A stretch of 64,000 bases of DNA, from contig NZ_CP054691.1 in NCBI RefSeq assembly GCF_013348785.1, positions 62,001 through 126,000 on the forward strand. Reading direction: 5' to 3'. Below are positions 52,363 to 61,912 of this stretch, piece by piece. Made by a program: the position numbers and the translations under genes. Each line of letters opens with the position of its first letter. Positions within the stretch are counted from its first letter, which is position 1. The DNA comes from Gordonia sp. X0973. Its GTDB lineage: Bacteria; Actinomycetota; Actinomycetes; Mycobacteriales; Mycobacteriaceae. The notes beneath the pieces were generated by a model. That model was not told where the DNA came from. It saw only the letters and a program-made list of their open reading frames with translations, and ran no database searches.

Positions 52363-53565
52363 CTACGGGACCCGCGATCCGACGGCGACACCCGCGCGGA
52401 TCAGTTGCGATGCGACTTGGAGCGATCCGCGACGCGGGAGTGCCGCCAGGCCGGCGGCGCGCGCGGGCAGCTCGTGGACGGTCCCGTCCCGTGCCGCGCG
52501 GATGATCGCCTCGAGCGCGCGGCGATGCGAGTCCAGCGCGCTGTGGCCGGTGTCGGCGATCTCGACGAGCACCCCGTCGGGAATCAGTTCGGCGACCCGG
52601 GCGGCGATGGGCGGCGGAGTGCGCAGGTCGCGCTCGCAGGCGACGACCGCGGTCGGCCAGGTGAACCGGGGCAGCTCGTCGGGCAGGGACACGGGTTCGC
52701 CGGTGAAGGGTTCGTCGGAATGCGCGGCGAAGGGTTCGACCGGATCCAGCGGCAACCCGTCGGGATCGTGCGCATAGCCGAGTTCGCGGTAACTGATTCC
52801 GGCCACCAGATCCGGCTCCATGACATAGGGGCTGAGCCCGTCGACCTCGGCCTCCCCGAGCCCGGCTATCTGCCTCCACACCTGTCGCCCGCGTCCCCGC
52901 GCCCGGGCCACCAGCAGCCTCCGCAGCACGTCGGGCCCGGCGGCCTCGTAGACCGCGGTCACCACATCGTTGAGTTCCACCGACGGCACCACATCGGCGT
53001 CGATCAGCGCGCGCACCGCGTCCGCGGTCTCGCCCGGACCGTCGACGAGTAGCTCGCGGCGATATGCGCGAGTCACTGCCAGGTCGTCGACGACGGACAG
53101 AATCGGCGAGTCCAGCACCATCGAGGCCACGCGCTGGGGATGCCGGACACCGAACACCTGCGCCACGTAGGTGCCGTAGGAGCTGCCGACGATCACCGCT
53201 TGCTCGATCCGGGCGTCGTCGAGGACGGCGGCGAGATCGTCGGCCGCGGCGGTCACGGTCACCTCGTCGACGGCCAGCTTGGCGCCGTCGACGTCGAAGC
53301 GTGATAGGCCGACGCCGCGGTGCTCCATCATCACGATGTCGAGATCGTGTTTGGCGCCGCTGCGTCGCAGCGCCTGGTAGGGGACGGCCGACGCCAGCCC
53401 GGGCCCGCCGGGGATGACGACGACGGGAAGGCTCTGGCCCGGGGACTCGCGCAGATAGGCGATTTCGACGGCGGACGCACCGGCCGGGCGCCGCACACGA
53501 CCGCCTCCGCGTCGCAGTTCACGATCGGCGAAACGGCGCATCGCCGTCGTCCGGGCACCAGCCAT
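52363..53565 (-). CDS. Alpha/beta hydrolase, proline iminopeptidase-like
   Basis: The 400-residue protein has an alpha/beta-hydrolase core: VVIPGGPGLASAVPYQ (oxyanion HGGPG-like segment), MMEHRGVGLSRFD, nucleophile motif GSSYG in VGSSYGTYVAQVF, late Asp (ACERDLRTPPP) and His (ADTGHSALD). The layout resembles proline iminopeptidases and TAP-like peptidases. ATG 53565 is chosen because TACTCT ends seven bases before it. It lies between the two acyltransferase genes on the opposite strand. Confidence 0.82.
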   Translation of the reverse strand: MAGARTTAMRRFADRELRRGGGRVRRPAGASAVEIAYLRESPGQSLPVVVIPGGPGLASAVPYQALRRSGAKHDLDIVMMEHRGVGLSRFDVDGAKLAVDEVTVTAAADDLAAVLDDARIEQAVIVGSSYGTYVAQVFGVRHPQRVASMVLDSPILSVVDDLAVTRAYRRELLVDGPGETADAVRALIDADVVPSVELNDVVTAVYEAAGPDVLRRLLVARARGRGRQVWRQIAGLGEAEVDGLSPYVMEPDLVAGISYRELGYAHDPDGLPLDPVEPFAAHSDEPFTGEPVSLPDELPRFTWPTAVVACERDLRTPPPIAARVAELIPDGVLVEIADTGHSALDSHRRALEAIIRAARDGTVHELPARAAGLAALPRRGSLQVASQLIRAGVAVGSRVP

Positions 53566-53572
53566 GATCGCC

Positions 53573-53578
53573 AGAGTA
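53573..53578 (-). promoter_or_regulatory. -10 box of the alpha/beta hydrolase (leaderless)
   Basis: TACTCT on the minus strand ends seven bases before ATG 53565. Confidence 0.5.
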
Positions 53579-53669
53579 GCGGCGAAGCAATGCCACTGCG
53601 CCGGGTCGTCACGGAGCGGCCCGTCGTGTCCCACGGTCGCGGTATGGTCGGATCGACGAGGGAGGTCGG

Positions 53670-54449
53670 ATGGAGCCGGTGTACCGCACGCTCGAGGTGA
53701 TCGCCCACGGTCTGCGCGCCTCGCAGGGGGTGCGCATCGACTTTCGCGGGCTCGACAACCTCCCGTCGACCGGCGGCGCGGTGCTGGCGATCAACCACAC
53801 CGGCTACTTCGACTTCCTCCCCGTCGCGTTGGGCGTGGAGTCCCGCGGCAGGCGCATCCGGTTCATGATCAAGTCCGAGATGATGGACATCGGGATCATG
53901 CGGTTCCTCATCACACATACCGGGACGGTGCCGGTGGACCGCTCGGCCGGGCACGAGGCCTACGAGGCGGCGGTGACCACGTTGCGCGACGGCGAGTTGC
54001 TCGGCGTGTATCCGGAGGCGACGATCAGCCGCAGCTTCGAGATCAAGGAACTCAAGTCCGGGGCGGTGCGGATGGCGGCTGCGGCCGGGGTACCGGTCAT
54101 CCCGATCATCTGTTGGGGTGCCCACCGCCTGTGGAGCAAGGGCGGGATTCGCGCGCTGGGCCGCAAGAAGTTTCCCGTCGTCGTCGAATACGGGACGCCG
54201 ATCGATGTCTCCGACGTCGATCTGGCATCCACACCGGCGGTCGACGAGTGCGTGTCGGAGTTGCATGAAACGATGCAGTCGATGTTGCACGCCGTCCAAG
54301 ACGAGTACCCGCATCCCGCCGGCGAGCCGTGGGTGCCGCAGCGCCTCGGCGGTGGGGCGCCCAGCTATGCGGAGGCGAAGGTCATCGAGGACGAGGAGGC
54401 CGCGCGCAAGGCCGCGGCCCGTGAGGCGAAGCGCGAGTCGGGTCGGTGA
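53670..54449 (+). CDS. Lysophospholipid acyltransferase (PlsC-like), paralogue 2
   Basis: The 259-residue protein aligns end to end with the gene at 51547: NHTGYFD with His43 and Asp48 at the same positions, VYPEATISRSFEIK, and PVIPIICWGA. The two differ in the membrane-facing region, suggesting different acceptors or acyl donors. GGGAGG precedes the ATG, with TATGGT further upstream, so unlike its paralogue it has a leader. It overlaps the HAD gene by 4 bases (GTGA). Confidence 0.9.
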   Translation: MEPVYRTLEVIAHGLRASQGVRIDFRGLDNLPSTGGAVLAINHTGYFDFLPVALGVESRGRRIRFMIKSEMMDIGIMRFLITHTGTVPVDRSAGHEAYEAAVTTLRDGELLGVYPEATISRSFEIKELKSGAVRMAAAAGVPVIPIICWGAHRLWSKGGIRALGRKKFPVVVEYGTPIDVSDVDLASTPAVDECVSELHETMQSMLHAVQDEYPHPAGEPWVPQRLGGGAPSYAEAKVIEDEEAARKAAAREAKRESGR

Positions 54450-55330
54450 CGGGAGTACCTCAGGGCCCCCTCGTGTCGGGTGGGCGCCCGTCGCTCATCG
54501 CCAGCGACGTGGACGGGACGCTGCTCGACGACCAGAACCGGATCACCGACGCGACGGTGGAGGCGATCACCCGCGCCTCTCGCGCCGGCGTCGACCTGGT
54601 GTTGGCGACCGGGCGGCCACCGCGGTGGATCGCCGAGGTCACCAATCAACTGCCCGTCCCCGACGACCTGCTGTCCGTGCGCCCGGGCGGCACCCTGGTG
54701 CGATACGCGGTCTGCGCGAACGGGGCCATCGTCTACGACGTGGAGAACGACCGGATCCTGGACGCCGTGCAACTGGACGTCCCGCGGTTGCGCAAGCTGA
54801 TCTCGGTCGTCGAGGAGCTGTTGCCCCAGGCCGGGCTGGCCGCCGAACGCGTCGGAGTCTCGGCCCACGACGCCGCGACCCGGCCCTTCGTCGCCACCGC
54901 CGGATACGAGCATGCGTGGCTGAACCCCGACCACGAACTCGTCGACGATGCCGACCTCGGCGAGGCGCCAGCCGTCAAACTGCTGGCGCGCGCCCCGCAG
55001 ATGCGCAGCGAGGACATGGCCGCGCTCCTGGTCCCGGCCGTCGGGGATCTGGCCGAGGTCACCTTCTCCACGTCGAACGGGCTGATTGAGCTGTCGGTGC
55101 CGAATACGCACAAGGCCGCCGGGCTGGCGCGGCTGGCCGGGCTGACCGGGTTGCCCGCCGACGCCGTCATCGCCTTCGGCGACATGCCCAACGACGTCGA
55201 GATGCTCCGATGGGCAACCCACGGAGCCGCGATGGCGCACGGACATCCGGAGGCGATCGCCGCCGCCGACGAGGTGGCGCCGACGAACAACGACGACGGT
55301 GTGGCGACGGTCCTGAGCCGCTTCTTCTGA
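54446..55330 (+). CDS. HAD-superfamily phosphatase (Cof type)
   Basis: The 294-residue protein has DVDGTLLDD near residue 20 (nucleophile Asp), LATGRPPRWI (motif II) and AFGDMPNDVEML (motif IV), with a Cof-type cap between. It dephosphorylates small phosphorylated molecules; the substrate is unknown. It corresponds to Rv3813c, which also adjoins acyltransferase genes. It is translationally coupled to the second acyltransferase, which hints at a lipid-phosphate substrate. Confidence 0.9.
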   Translation: MTGVPQGPLVSGGRPSLIASDVDGTLLDDQNRITDATVEAITRASRAGVDLVLATGRPPRWIAEVTNQLPVPDDLLSVRPGGTLVRYAVCANGAIVYDVENDRILDAVQLDVPRLRKLISVVEELLPQAGLAAERVGVSAHDAATRPFVATAGYEHAWLNPDHELVDDADLGEAPAVKLLARAPQMRSEDMAALLVPAVGDLAEVTFSTSNGLIELSVPNTHKAAGLARLAGLTGLPADAVIAFGDMPNDVEMLRWATHGAAMAHGHPEAIAAADEVAPTNNDDGVATVLSRFF

Positions 55331-55353
55331 CCGCTCCCCGCCGAGCGCCGGGT

Positions 55354-55453
55354 CGAGTGGGCACCCCAACCCCGCCGACTGGGCACCTCAACCCCGCCGA
55401 CTGGGCACCCAAAGTGCGCCGACTGGGCACCCCACGTACATCGAGTGGGCACC
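55354..55453 (+). repeat. 22-bp-pitch intergenic repeat, locus C (five cores)
   Basis: Five cores of CGASTGGGCACC begin at 55354, 55376, 55398, 55420 and 55442, each exactly 22 bases apart. The first two are followed by near-identical 10-base tails (CCAACCCCGC and TCAACCCCGC) and the other tails differ. It starts 23 bases after the HAD stop. The stretch just before it (CCCCGCCGAGCGCCG) is shared with locus B. Confidence 0.92.
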
Positions 55454-55511
55454 AACAACGTGACCGGCTCGTTACCGACGGTGCTTGTGACGAACCGGGC
55501 CTATTCACTAC

Positions 55512-55537
55512 AGTCACACAAGTCTCATTAGTCACAC
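55512..55537 (+). promoter_or_regulatory. Direct repeat upstream of the SpoIID-like gene
   Basis: AGTCACAC occurs at 55512-55519 and 55530-55537, 18 bases apart, in the promoter region (TATTCA at 55503). GTCACA direct repeats are used by the MtrA response regulator at cell-wall genes in mycobacteria; that link is only suggestive here. Confidence 0.3.
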
Positions 55538-55567
55538 CAGCCTCACGGCGGCCAGCGAAGGGCAGTC

Positions 55568-57106
55568 ATGCGACGACGGTTTCGGAACAAGGCACTGTCG
55601 GTTGCCCTCTCCCCGGTACTCGTCGTCGGCGGTATCTCCGCCGTCGTCGCCACCGGCGCGACCGTCACGACGATCAAACTGACCGCGGGCGCCGACGTGA
55701 AGCTCGTCGGCAAGGGCCTCGGCCACGGCCGCGGAATGGGCCAATGGGGTGCCTTCGGCTACGCCAAGAAGGGCTGGCCGGCGGAGAAGATTCTGCAGCA
55801 CTATTACGGCGGCACTACCGCGGGGAAGGCGGACAAGCCCGAGGTCTCGGTGATTCTCACCAAGGCGCGATCGGTGAATGTGCGTGCGGGCGCCGGAATG
55901 CGAGTCGGTGGACAACCCGTGGCTCCCGGTCAGGCCGTGCGCCTGGCCGGGAACACGGCCACCGTCACCGCCGGGTGCAACGGGCCGGTCGTGAAGACCG
56001 TGCCGCTGGGCGCGAACCCGTTTGTCGACCCGGTCAATCCCGGGACGAGCCGTCCGCCCGCCGAGCTTCTCACGATGTGCGGCAGCAACACCGCCTACCG
56101 CGGCGCGCTGGGCGTCGTCGGCGGAAAAGTGGTCAACCGGCTCCACGTCGACGACTACGTCAAGGGAGTGATCCCGCGCGAGAGTCTGCCAAAGTGGGCC
56201 GACGAGGGTGGAAAAGAAGCACTCAAAGCGCAGGCCATCGCCGCGCGGACGTATGCGCTGGCCGCGCTCGGGCAGGGCAAGAAGATCGACGACACGATGA
56301 ACTCCCAGGTCTACGGTGGCGCCGCGGGCGAGGATCCGCGCACCAACGTCGCGGCCGACGCGACCGCCGGTCAGATCCTGCTCGCCGGCGGTGGCCCGGC
56401 CTTCACCGAATTCTCCGCGTCGACCGGGGGACACACGGCCGGTGGGAACTTCCCCGCCGTCGTCGACGACGGGGATGCCATCTCGCCGGCCCACGACTGG
56501 ACGGCGACGGTGAGTGCCGACAGTGTCGGTCACGCCTTCGGCGTCGGGGCACTCAAGGTGCTCGAGGTCGTCGAGGCCAACGGTCTCGGGCCCAACAGCG
56601 GCCGCGCGATCAAGGTGCGCGCCATCGGTTCGACCGGCACCAAAGAGGTGACCGGCGAAGAGGCGCGGTCATTGCTGAAGCTGAAGTCGTCGTGGTTCTC
56701 CGTCGTCGGCCAGCGGGTCAAGCCGAAGGTCGTCGCGGCGCCCGGCCCGAAGTCCGCGGGCGGCCTGGGGCCGCTGGAGAACTTCGACCTGGGTTCGCTG
56801 CTCGGCGGGATCACCGAGAACGTGAAGTTCGACAAGGGGGCCGTCGACGGTCTCCTCGGTGCGGCGGGGACGGCCTTCGCGCAGAAGCAGGTCGAACTCG
56901 GCGGTCCGAAGTCGCCGCTCGGCAAACCGCTGGGCGTACCCGCACTGACCGACGACGGCAGCGGGGTGCAGCAGCGGTTCACCCGCGGCGTCATGTTCTA
57001 CGCGCCGAAGACCGGCGTCGCCGCACTCTCGCACCGCGCACTCAAGGCGTTCAACGCGCGTGGCGGCCTCGTCGCCCTCGGTGTCCCCACCGCCGACGCG
57101 TTCTGA
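55568..57106 (+). CDS. Secreted SpoIID/LytB-domain protein with LGFP-type C terminus
   Basis: The 512-residue protein has a signal-type helix (LSVALSPVLVVGGISAVVAT) and GLGHGRGMGQWGAFGYAKKG. The SpoIID core (VDDYVKGVIPRES, LKAQAIAARTYAL, FSASTGGHTAGG) spans about residues 45-300. The last 120 residues have LGFP-like steps (LGKPLGVPALTDDGSGVQQRF, GVPTADAF) that bind arabinogalactan or wall glycans in this group. SpoIID cuts glycan strands lacking stem peptides, so a wall-remodelling lytic role is likely. It is near the arabinogalactan operon as in mycobacteria. Confidence 0.87.
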   Translation: MRRRFRNKALSVALSPVLVVGGISAVVATGATVTTIKLTAGADVKLVGKGLGHGRGMGQWGAFGYAKKGWPAEKILQHYYGGTTAGKADKPEVSVILTKARSVNVRAGAGMRVGGQPVAPGQAVRLAGNTATVTAGCNGPVVKTVPLGANPFVDPVNPGTSRPPAELLTMCGSNTAYRGALGVVGGKVVNRLHVDDYVKGVIPRESLPKWADEGGKEALKAQAIAARTYALAALGQGKKIDDTMNSQVYGGAAGEDPRTNVAADATAGQILLAGGGPAFTEFSASTGGHTAGGNFPAVVDDGDAISPAHDWTATVSADSVGHAFGVGALKVLEVVEANGLGPNSGRAIKVRAIGSTGTKEVTGEEARSLLKLKSSWFSVVGQRVKPKVVAAPGPKSAGGLGPLENFDLGSLLGGITENVKFDKGAVDGLLGAAGTAFAQKQVELGGPKSPLGKPLGVPALTDDGSGVQQRFTRGVMFYAPKTGVAALSHRALKAFNARGGLVALGVPTADAF

Positions 57107-57108
57107 AG

Positions 57109-57181
57109 CGCAAACCCAGCACTTTCGGACAATCCCAGCACCTCACACCCGTCGGGTCTGTCCGAAAGCGCAGGGTTTGCG
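57109..57181. repeat. Long hairpin, GCAAACCC copy 2
   Basis: Arms 57109-57131 and 57159-57181 are 23 bases with two mismatches, separated by a 27-base loop. The ends read CGCAAACCCAGC and GCAGGGTTTGCG. It sits between converging stops (57106 and 57195) and can act as a terminator. Outer bases match the hairpin at 35706-35776. Confidence 0.8.
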
Positions 57182-57194
57182 TGAGGCCTCGGCG

Positions 57195-57932
57195 CTACCG
57201 GTAGCGACAGGTGAAGTAGTAGAACTGGCCCTCGCGCTGAACGGCGTACTGCATGGTCGTCCACTGGCGTCCGGAGGGATCGGGCATGGCACGACGGTGG
57301 GCGCCGAGGTCGTCGACCAAGGTGGGCGGCAACGCGGATTCGGCGACGAACCGCAGCGGTGGTGGCGCCTGCGTCGCGAACCACGGCTCGAGGTCGAGGT
57401 CGGCCGCATCGCCCGTCGCGAAGAGTTGTGCACGGCTCGTCGTCGGCGCGGTGTCGGAGACGGTGGCCGTGACCAGAGCCAGGTCCCAATCCGGAATGCC
57501 GCTCAGCGCGGTACAGGTTTCCGCGGCGATGGCGTCCTCACGCTTGGCGATGTCGTGGGGAGACGGGCCCGGTGCACGCGTCACCCCTCCGGGCGGGGTC
57601 GGCGGGGGAAGGATTTGCCGTCCCGAGGCGGTATCCAGGATGCGGATGCCGTTCTCGTCGTCGACGAGTTGGAGGTCGGATCCGACCGGCAGGCTCCACA
57701 TGTCGATGAGCGCCGGTTCGATGCCGCAGATCTCGTTGTAGTCGACGATCTGCCAGCAGCCGTCGCTATGGAGGTAGTCGTCGGTGTCGATGTGGCTCAT
57801 GATTCGCCATCCGTTGTCCGCGGGGTCCTGCGAATCCTCGCGGACCATCCACCGCACGCGCCCACGGCCGGTAAGCACATTCGTCGTGGCGAGACACGCG
57901 CCGGCATTGGGGATGTACTCGGTGTAGGCCAT
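57195..57932 (-). CDS. DUF2185 (Imm33-like) domain protein
   Basis: The 245-residue protein has an N-terminal DUF2185 domain of about 95 residues: NAGACLATTNVLTGRGRVRW, DNGWRIMSHIDTDDYL, YNEICGIEPALIDMWSLPVG. DUF2185 (Imm33) is predicted to be an immunity domain of polymorphic-toxin systems. A Pro-rich linker and a second, unrecognised domain follow. No toxin gene is next to it, so it may be an orphan immunity gene or a housekeeping relative. TAGGAT six bases before ATG 57932 suggests a leaderless mRNA. Confidence 0.75.
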   Translation of the reverse strand: MAYTEYIPNAGACLATTNVLTGRGRVRWMVREDSQDPADNGWRIMSHIDTDDYLHSDGCWQIVDYNEICGIEPALIDMWSLPVGSDLQLVDDENGIRILDTASGRQILPPPTPPGGVTRAPGPSPHDIAKREDAIAAETCTALSGIPDWDLALVTATVSDTAPTTSRAQLFATGDAADLDLEPWFATQAPPPLRFVAESALPPTLVDDLGAHRRAMPDPSGRQWTTMQYAVQREGQFYYFTCRYR

Positions 57933-57938
57933 GCGTCG

Positions 57939-57944
57939 ATCCTA
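57939..57944 (-). promoter_or_regulatory. -10 box of the DUF2185 gene (leaderless)
   Basis: TAGGAT on the minus strand ends six bases before ATG 57932. It lies within the 23-base gap to the divergent gene. Confidence 0.5.
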
Positions 57945-57955
57945 AGGTTGTCGTC

Positions 57956-58636
57956 GTGGGTGACTTGAGCAACCGGGAAAGCATGCGTTGGTCCGCTTCG
58001 ACGCCCGCGCAGTGCTGGCAGCTGTTCTCGCAGACGCCGTTGCCGGAGATCATCCGCCGCGTCTCGCTGCTCGCCGAGTTCGAGAACTGCGCGGAAACCG
58101 AGGTCGACGGCGCGCGGCGGTTCGGGTGGGAGGACGGCGGCGGCCAGTTCGCCGTCTGGTACTTCCTGTCCGACGGCCGGGCCATGCTCCTGACCAGCGA
58201 CCATGAACTGCAACTCAACGTTTTCGGCGGTCCCGACGAATACGCCGTCCAGACCTCGTTCTTCGACGGTGTGCCCGCCGACCTGGTCGCGCTCGTCACC
58301 GATCGACCCGAGCACGACGAGACATTCAACATCGAAGGGCCGGACGGGCACACAATCGAGACGGCCGGTGGCGTCTTCTTCTTCGACGGCCAGCGCTGGC
58401 AGATCAGCCCCGGCGTCCTCGCCTACCTGGCCGACGGCCAACCCGTCGATTCGACGACGGTCGACGACGTCCTGTTCGAGTCCGGTTTCACCACCTGCCT
58501 CGAGAGCTACTGTTTCGGCGAGGAGTTCACCGTCGACGCGATCATGCGCGAGTACTACCCGTATGTGTTGGAGCCCGACGAGGAGCGGGCCCAGCGTGAA
58601 CGGTTGGCGGAGATCCTGGCCGACCCGCTTGCGTGA
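57956..58636 (+). CDS. Unknown protein divergent from the DUF2185 gene
   Basis: The 226-residue protein is acidic and aromatic-rich, without signal or membrane segments: SMRWSASTPAQCWQLFSQTP, FGWEDGGGQFAVWYFLSDGR, FFFDGQRWQISPGVLAYL. It is not recognised. The style is like small globular immunity or SMI1/KNR4-type proteins, and it starts only 23 bases from the divergent DUF2185 gene. Both hints are weak. The GTG 57956 start is uncertain. Confidence 0.65.
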   Translation: MGDLSNRESMRWSASTPAQCWQLFSQTPLPEIIRRVSLLAEFENCAETEVDGARRFGWEDGGGQFAVWYFLSDGRAMLLTSDHELQLNVFGGPDEYAVQTSFFDGVPADLVALVTDRPEHDETFNIEGPDGHTIETAGGVFFFDGQRWQISPGVLAYLADGQPVDSTTVDDVLFESGFTTCLESYCFGEEFTVDAIMREYYPYVLEPDEERAQRERLAEILADPLA

Positions 58637-58746
58637 ATACTGCTCACACGCCGCGCAAACCTGTGTTGCGGTTGGTGCCGCTTACCGGAACGAACAGCAA
58701 CCGGGATCGACTCGTCGCCGATAAGGGTTTCTCAGCCTGGGTCCGA

Positions 58747-58752
58747 TACCCT
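58747..58752 (+). promoter_or_regulatory. -10 box of the glf operon (leaderless)
   Basis: TACCCT ends eight bases before GTG 58761, so the arabinogalactan operon may begin with a leaderless mRNA. Confidence 0.45.
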
Positions 58753-58754
58753 GA

Positions 58755-59963
<1,209 letters not shown>

Positions 59964-59971
59964 GAGAAACC

Positions 59972-61912
59972 ATGACCACAGCTATCCAGAAGAAGAAGGC
60001 CGCCGCGAAGCCCGCGTCGAAGGCCGTCGAACTCCTGCAGCGCGTCATCTTCCCGCGCCCGGGCGAGCCCCTCGACGTCCGCTCGCTCTACCTCGTCGAG
60101 GCCGACGGCAACAACCGCCGGGCCCACTCCCCGTCGCGCACGTCGGTGACCATCGGCGGCGAGTCCGAGGTCAGCTTCGCCACCTACTTCAACGCCTTCG
60201 CCGCCTCCTATTGGCGGCGCTGGACGACGCTCAAGACGGTGGTGCTGCGCGTCGAGATCACCGGCACCGCCCGCGTCGACCTCTACCGCTCCAAGATCGA
60301 CGGCTCGCGCATCGGCATCGGCGGCGACCTCGTGCCCGTCGACGAGAACGGCCGCGGCGCCATCGAATTCGAACTCGACCTCGGCCCGTTCGAGGACGGC
60401 GGCTGGATCTGGTTCGACATCACGACCGACACCGACACCGAGATCACCAGCGCCGGCTGGTACTCGCCGAACCCCGCTCCGACCCCGGAAGAGGGCGGCA
60501 AGGACAAGCGCGTCACCGTCGGCATCCCGACGTTCAACCGGCCCACCGACGCGGTGGCGGCGCTCGCCGCGCTGACCAGCGACCCGATGGTCGACGCGGT
60601 CATCGACGCGGTCATCATGCCCGATCAGGGCACCCGCAAGGTCGTCGACGAACCCGGTTTCGACGAGGCGTCGGCACGCCTCGGCAAGCGCCTGCACATG
60701 TTCGACCAGGGCAACCTCGGCGGCTCCGGCGGCTACTCGCGGATCATGTACGAGGCGCTGCGCCTGACCGACAGCCCCTACATCCTGTACATGGACGACG
60801 ACATCGCGATCGAGCCGGACTCGATCCTGCGCGCGCTGGCCATGTCGCGGTTCGCGAAGACCCCGATGCTCGTCGGCGGTCAGATGCTGAACCTGCAGGA
60901 CCGCAGCCACCTGCACTGCATGGGCGAGGTCATCAACCGCCACACGTTCATGTGGACCGCGGCGCCGTTCGTCGAATACGACCACGACTTCGCCAAGTAT
61001 CCGATGAGCGACCGGGACAACTCGAAGAACCTGCACCGGCGCATCGACGTCGAGGGCAACGGCTGGTGGATGTGCATGATCCCGCGCGAATGCGCGGAGA
61101 CGATCGGCCTGCCCATGCCGCTGTTCATCAAGTGGGACGACTGGGAGTTCGCGCTGCGCGCCGCGAACGCCGGTTACCCGACGGCGACGGTGCCCGGCAT
61201 CGCGATCTGGCATATGGCCTGGAGCGACAAGGACGACGCCATCGACTGGCAGGCCTACTTCCACCTGCGCAACCGGCTCGTCGTCGCGTCGATCCACCAC
61301 GACGGCCCGATCAACGGCATCCTCACCTCGATGGCCAAGGCCACCGCCAAGCACCTGCTGTGCCTGGAGTACTCGACCGTCGCCATCCAGAACGAGGCGA
61401 TCCGCGACTTCCTCGCCGGCCCCGACCACATCCGCTCCATCCTGCCGACCGCGTTGGGCAAGGTCGCCGGGATGCGCAAGGAATTCCCCGACGCGGTGGT
61501 CCTCGATTCGGCGACGGAACTGCCGAAGGCCACCGGCGAGGCAACGGCGTTGGGCGTCAACGAGCCGAAGAACCCGGTCGTCAAGGTGCTCACCCTGGCC
61601 AAGGCCCTCCGCAACAACCTGCGCCCGGCCGACCCGCGCCACCACGAGGTGCCGCAGGCCAACTACCCGCCGGTGGAGGCCCGCTGGTTCTCGCTCGGCC
61701 GCGTCGACGGTGTGACCGTGACGACGGCCGACGGTCGCGGTGTGGTCTACCGCCAGCGCGACCGCGACAAGGCCTACGCCCTCGGCAAGGAGTCCGCCGC
61801 GCTCGTCAAAGAGCTGCGCGAGCGCTTCCCCGAGATGAAGCAGAAGTACCGGGCCGCCCACGCGGACCTCACCAGTAAGGAAAGCTGGGCGAATGTCTTC
61901 GGAATCGACTGA
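59972..61912 (+). CDS. glfT2: Galactofuranosyltransferase GlfT2
   Basis: The 646-residue enzyme has an N-terminal beta-sandwich, a GT-A core (VTVGIPTFNRPTDAV, FDQGNLGGSGGYSR, metal motif DDD in YILYMDDDIAIEPDS) and a helical C terminus. It polymerises galactan with alternating beta-1,5 and beta-1,6 linkages from UDP-Galf. Conserved later segments include WWMCMIPRE, FIKWDDWEFALRA and AIWHMAW with the catalytic Asp and metal His. It starts 8 bases after glf and overlaps the PAP2 gene by 20 bases. Confidence 0.96.
   Translation: MTTAIQKKKAAAKPASKAVELLQRVIFPRPGEPLDVRSLYLVEADGNNRRAHSPSRTSVTIGGESEVSFATYFNAFAASYWRRWTTLKTVVLRVEITGTARVDLYRSKIDGSRIGIGGDLVPVDENGRGAIEFELDLGPFEDGGWIWFDITTDTDTEITSAGWYSPNPAPTPEEGGKDKRVTVGIPTFNRPTDAVAALAALTSDPMVDAVIDAVIMPDQGTRKVVDEPGFDEASARLGKRLHMFDQGNLGGSGGYSRIMYEALRLTDSPYILYMDDDIAIEPDSILRALAMSRFAKTPMLVGGQMLNLQDRSHLHCMGEVINRHTFMWTAAPFVEYDHDFAKYPMSDRDNSKNLHRRIDVEGNGWWMCMIPRECAETIGLPMPLFIKWDDWEFALRAANAGYPTATVPGIAIWHMAWSDKDDAIDWQAYFHLRNRLVVASIHHDGPINGILTSMAKATAKHLLCLEYSTVAIQNEAIRDFLAGPDHIRSILPTALGKVAGMRKEFPDAVVLDSATELPKATGEATALGVNEPKNPVVKVLTLAKALRNNLRPADPRHHEVPQANYPPVEARWFSLGRVDGVTVTTADGRGVVYRQRDRDKAYALGKESAALVKELRERFPEMKQKYRAAHADLTSKESWANVFGID

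Noticed and set aside
55354..55453. CRISPR array
   Set aside because: The conserved core is only 12 bases with 10-base variable tails, far shorter than CRISPR repeats and spacers, and there are no cas genes.
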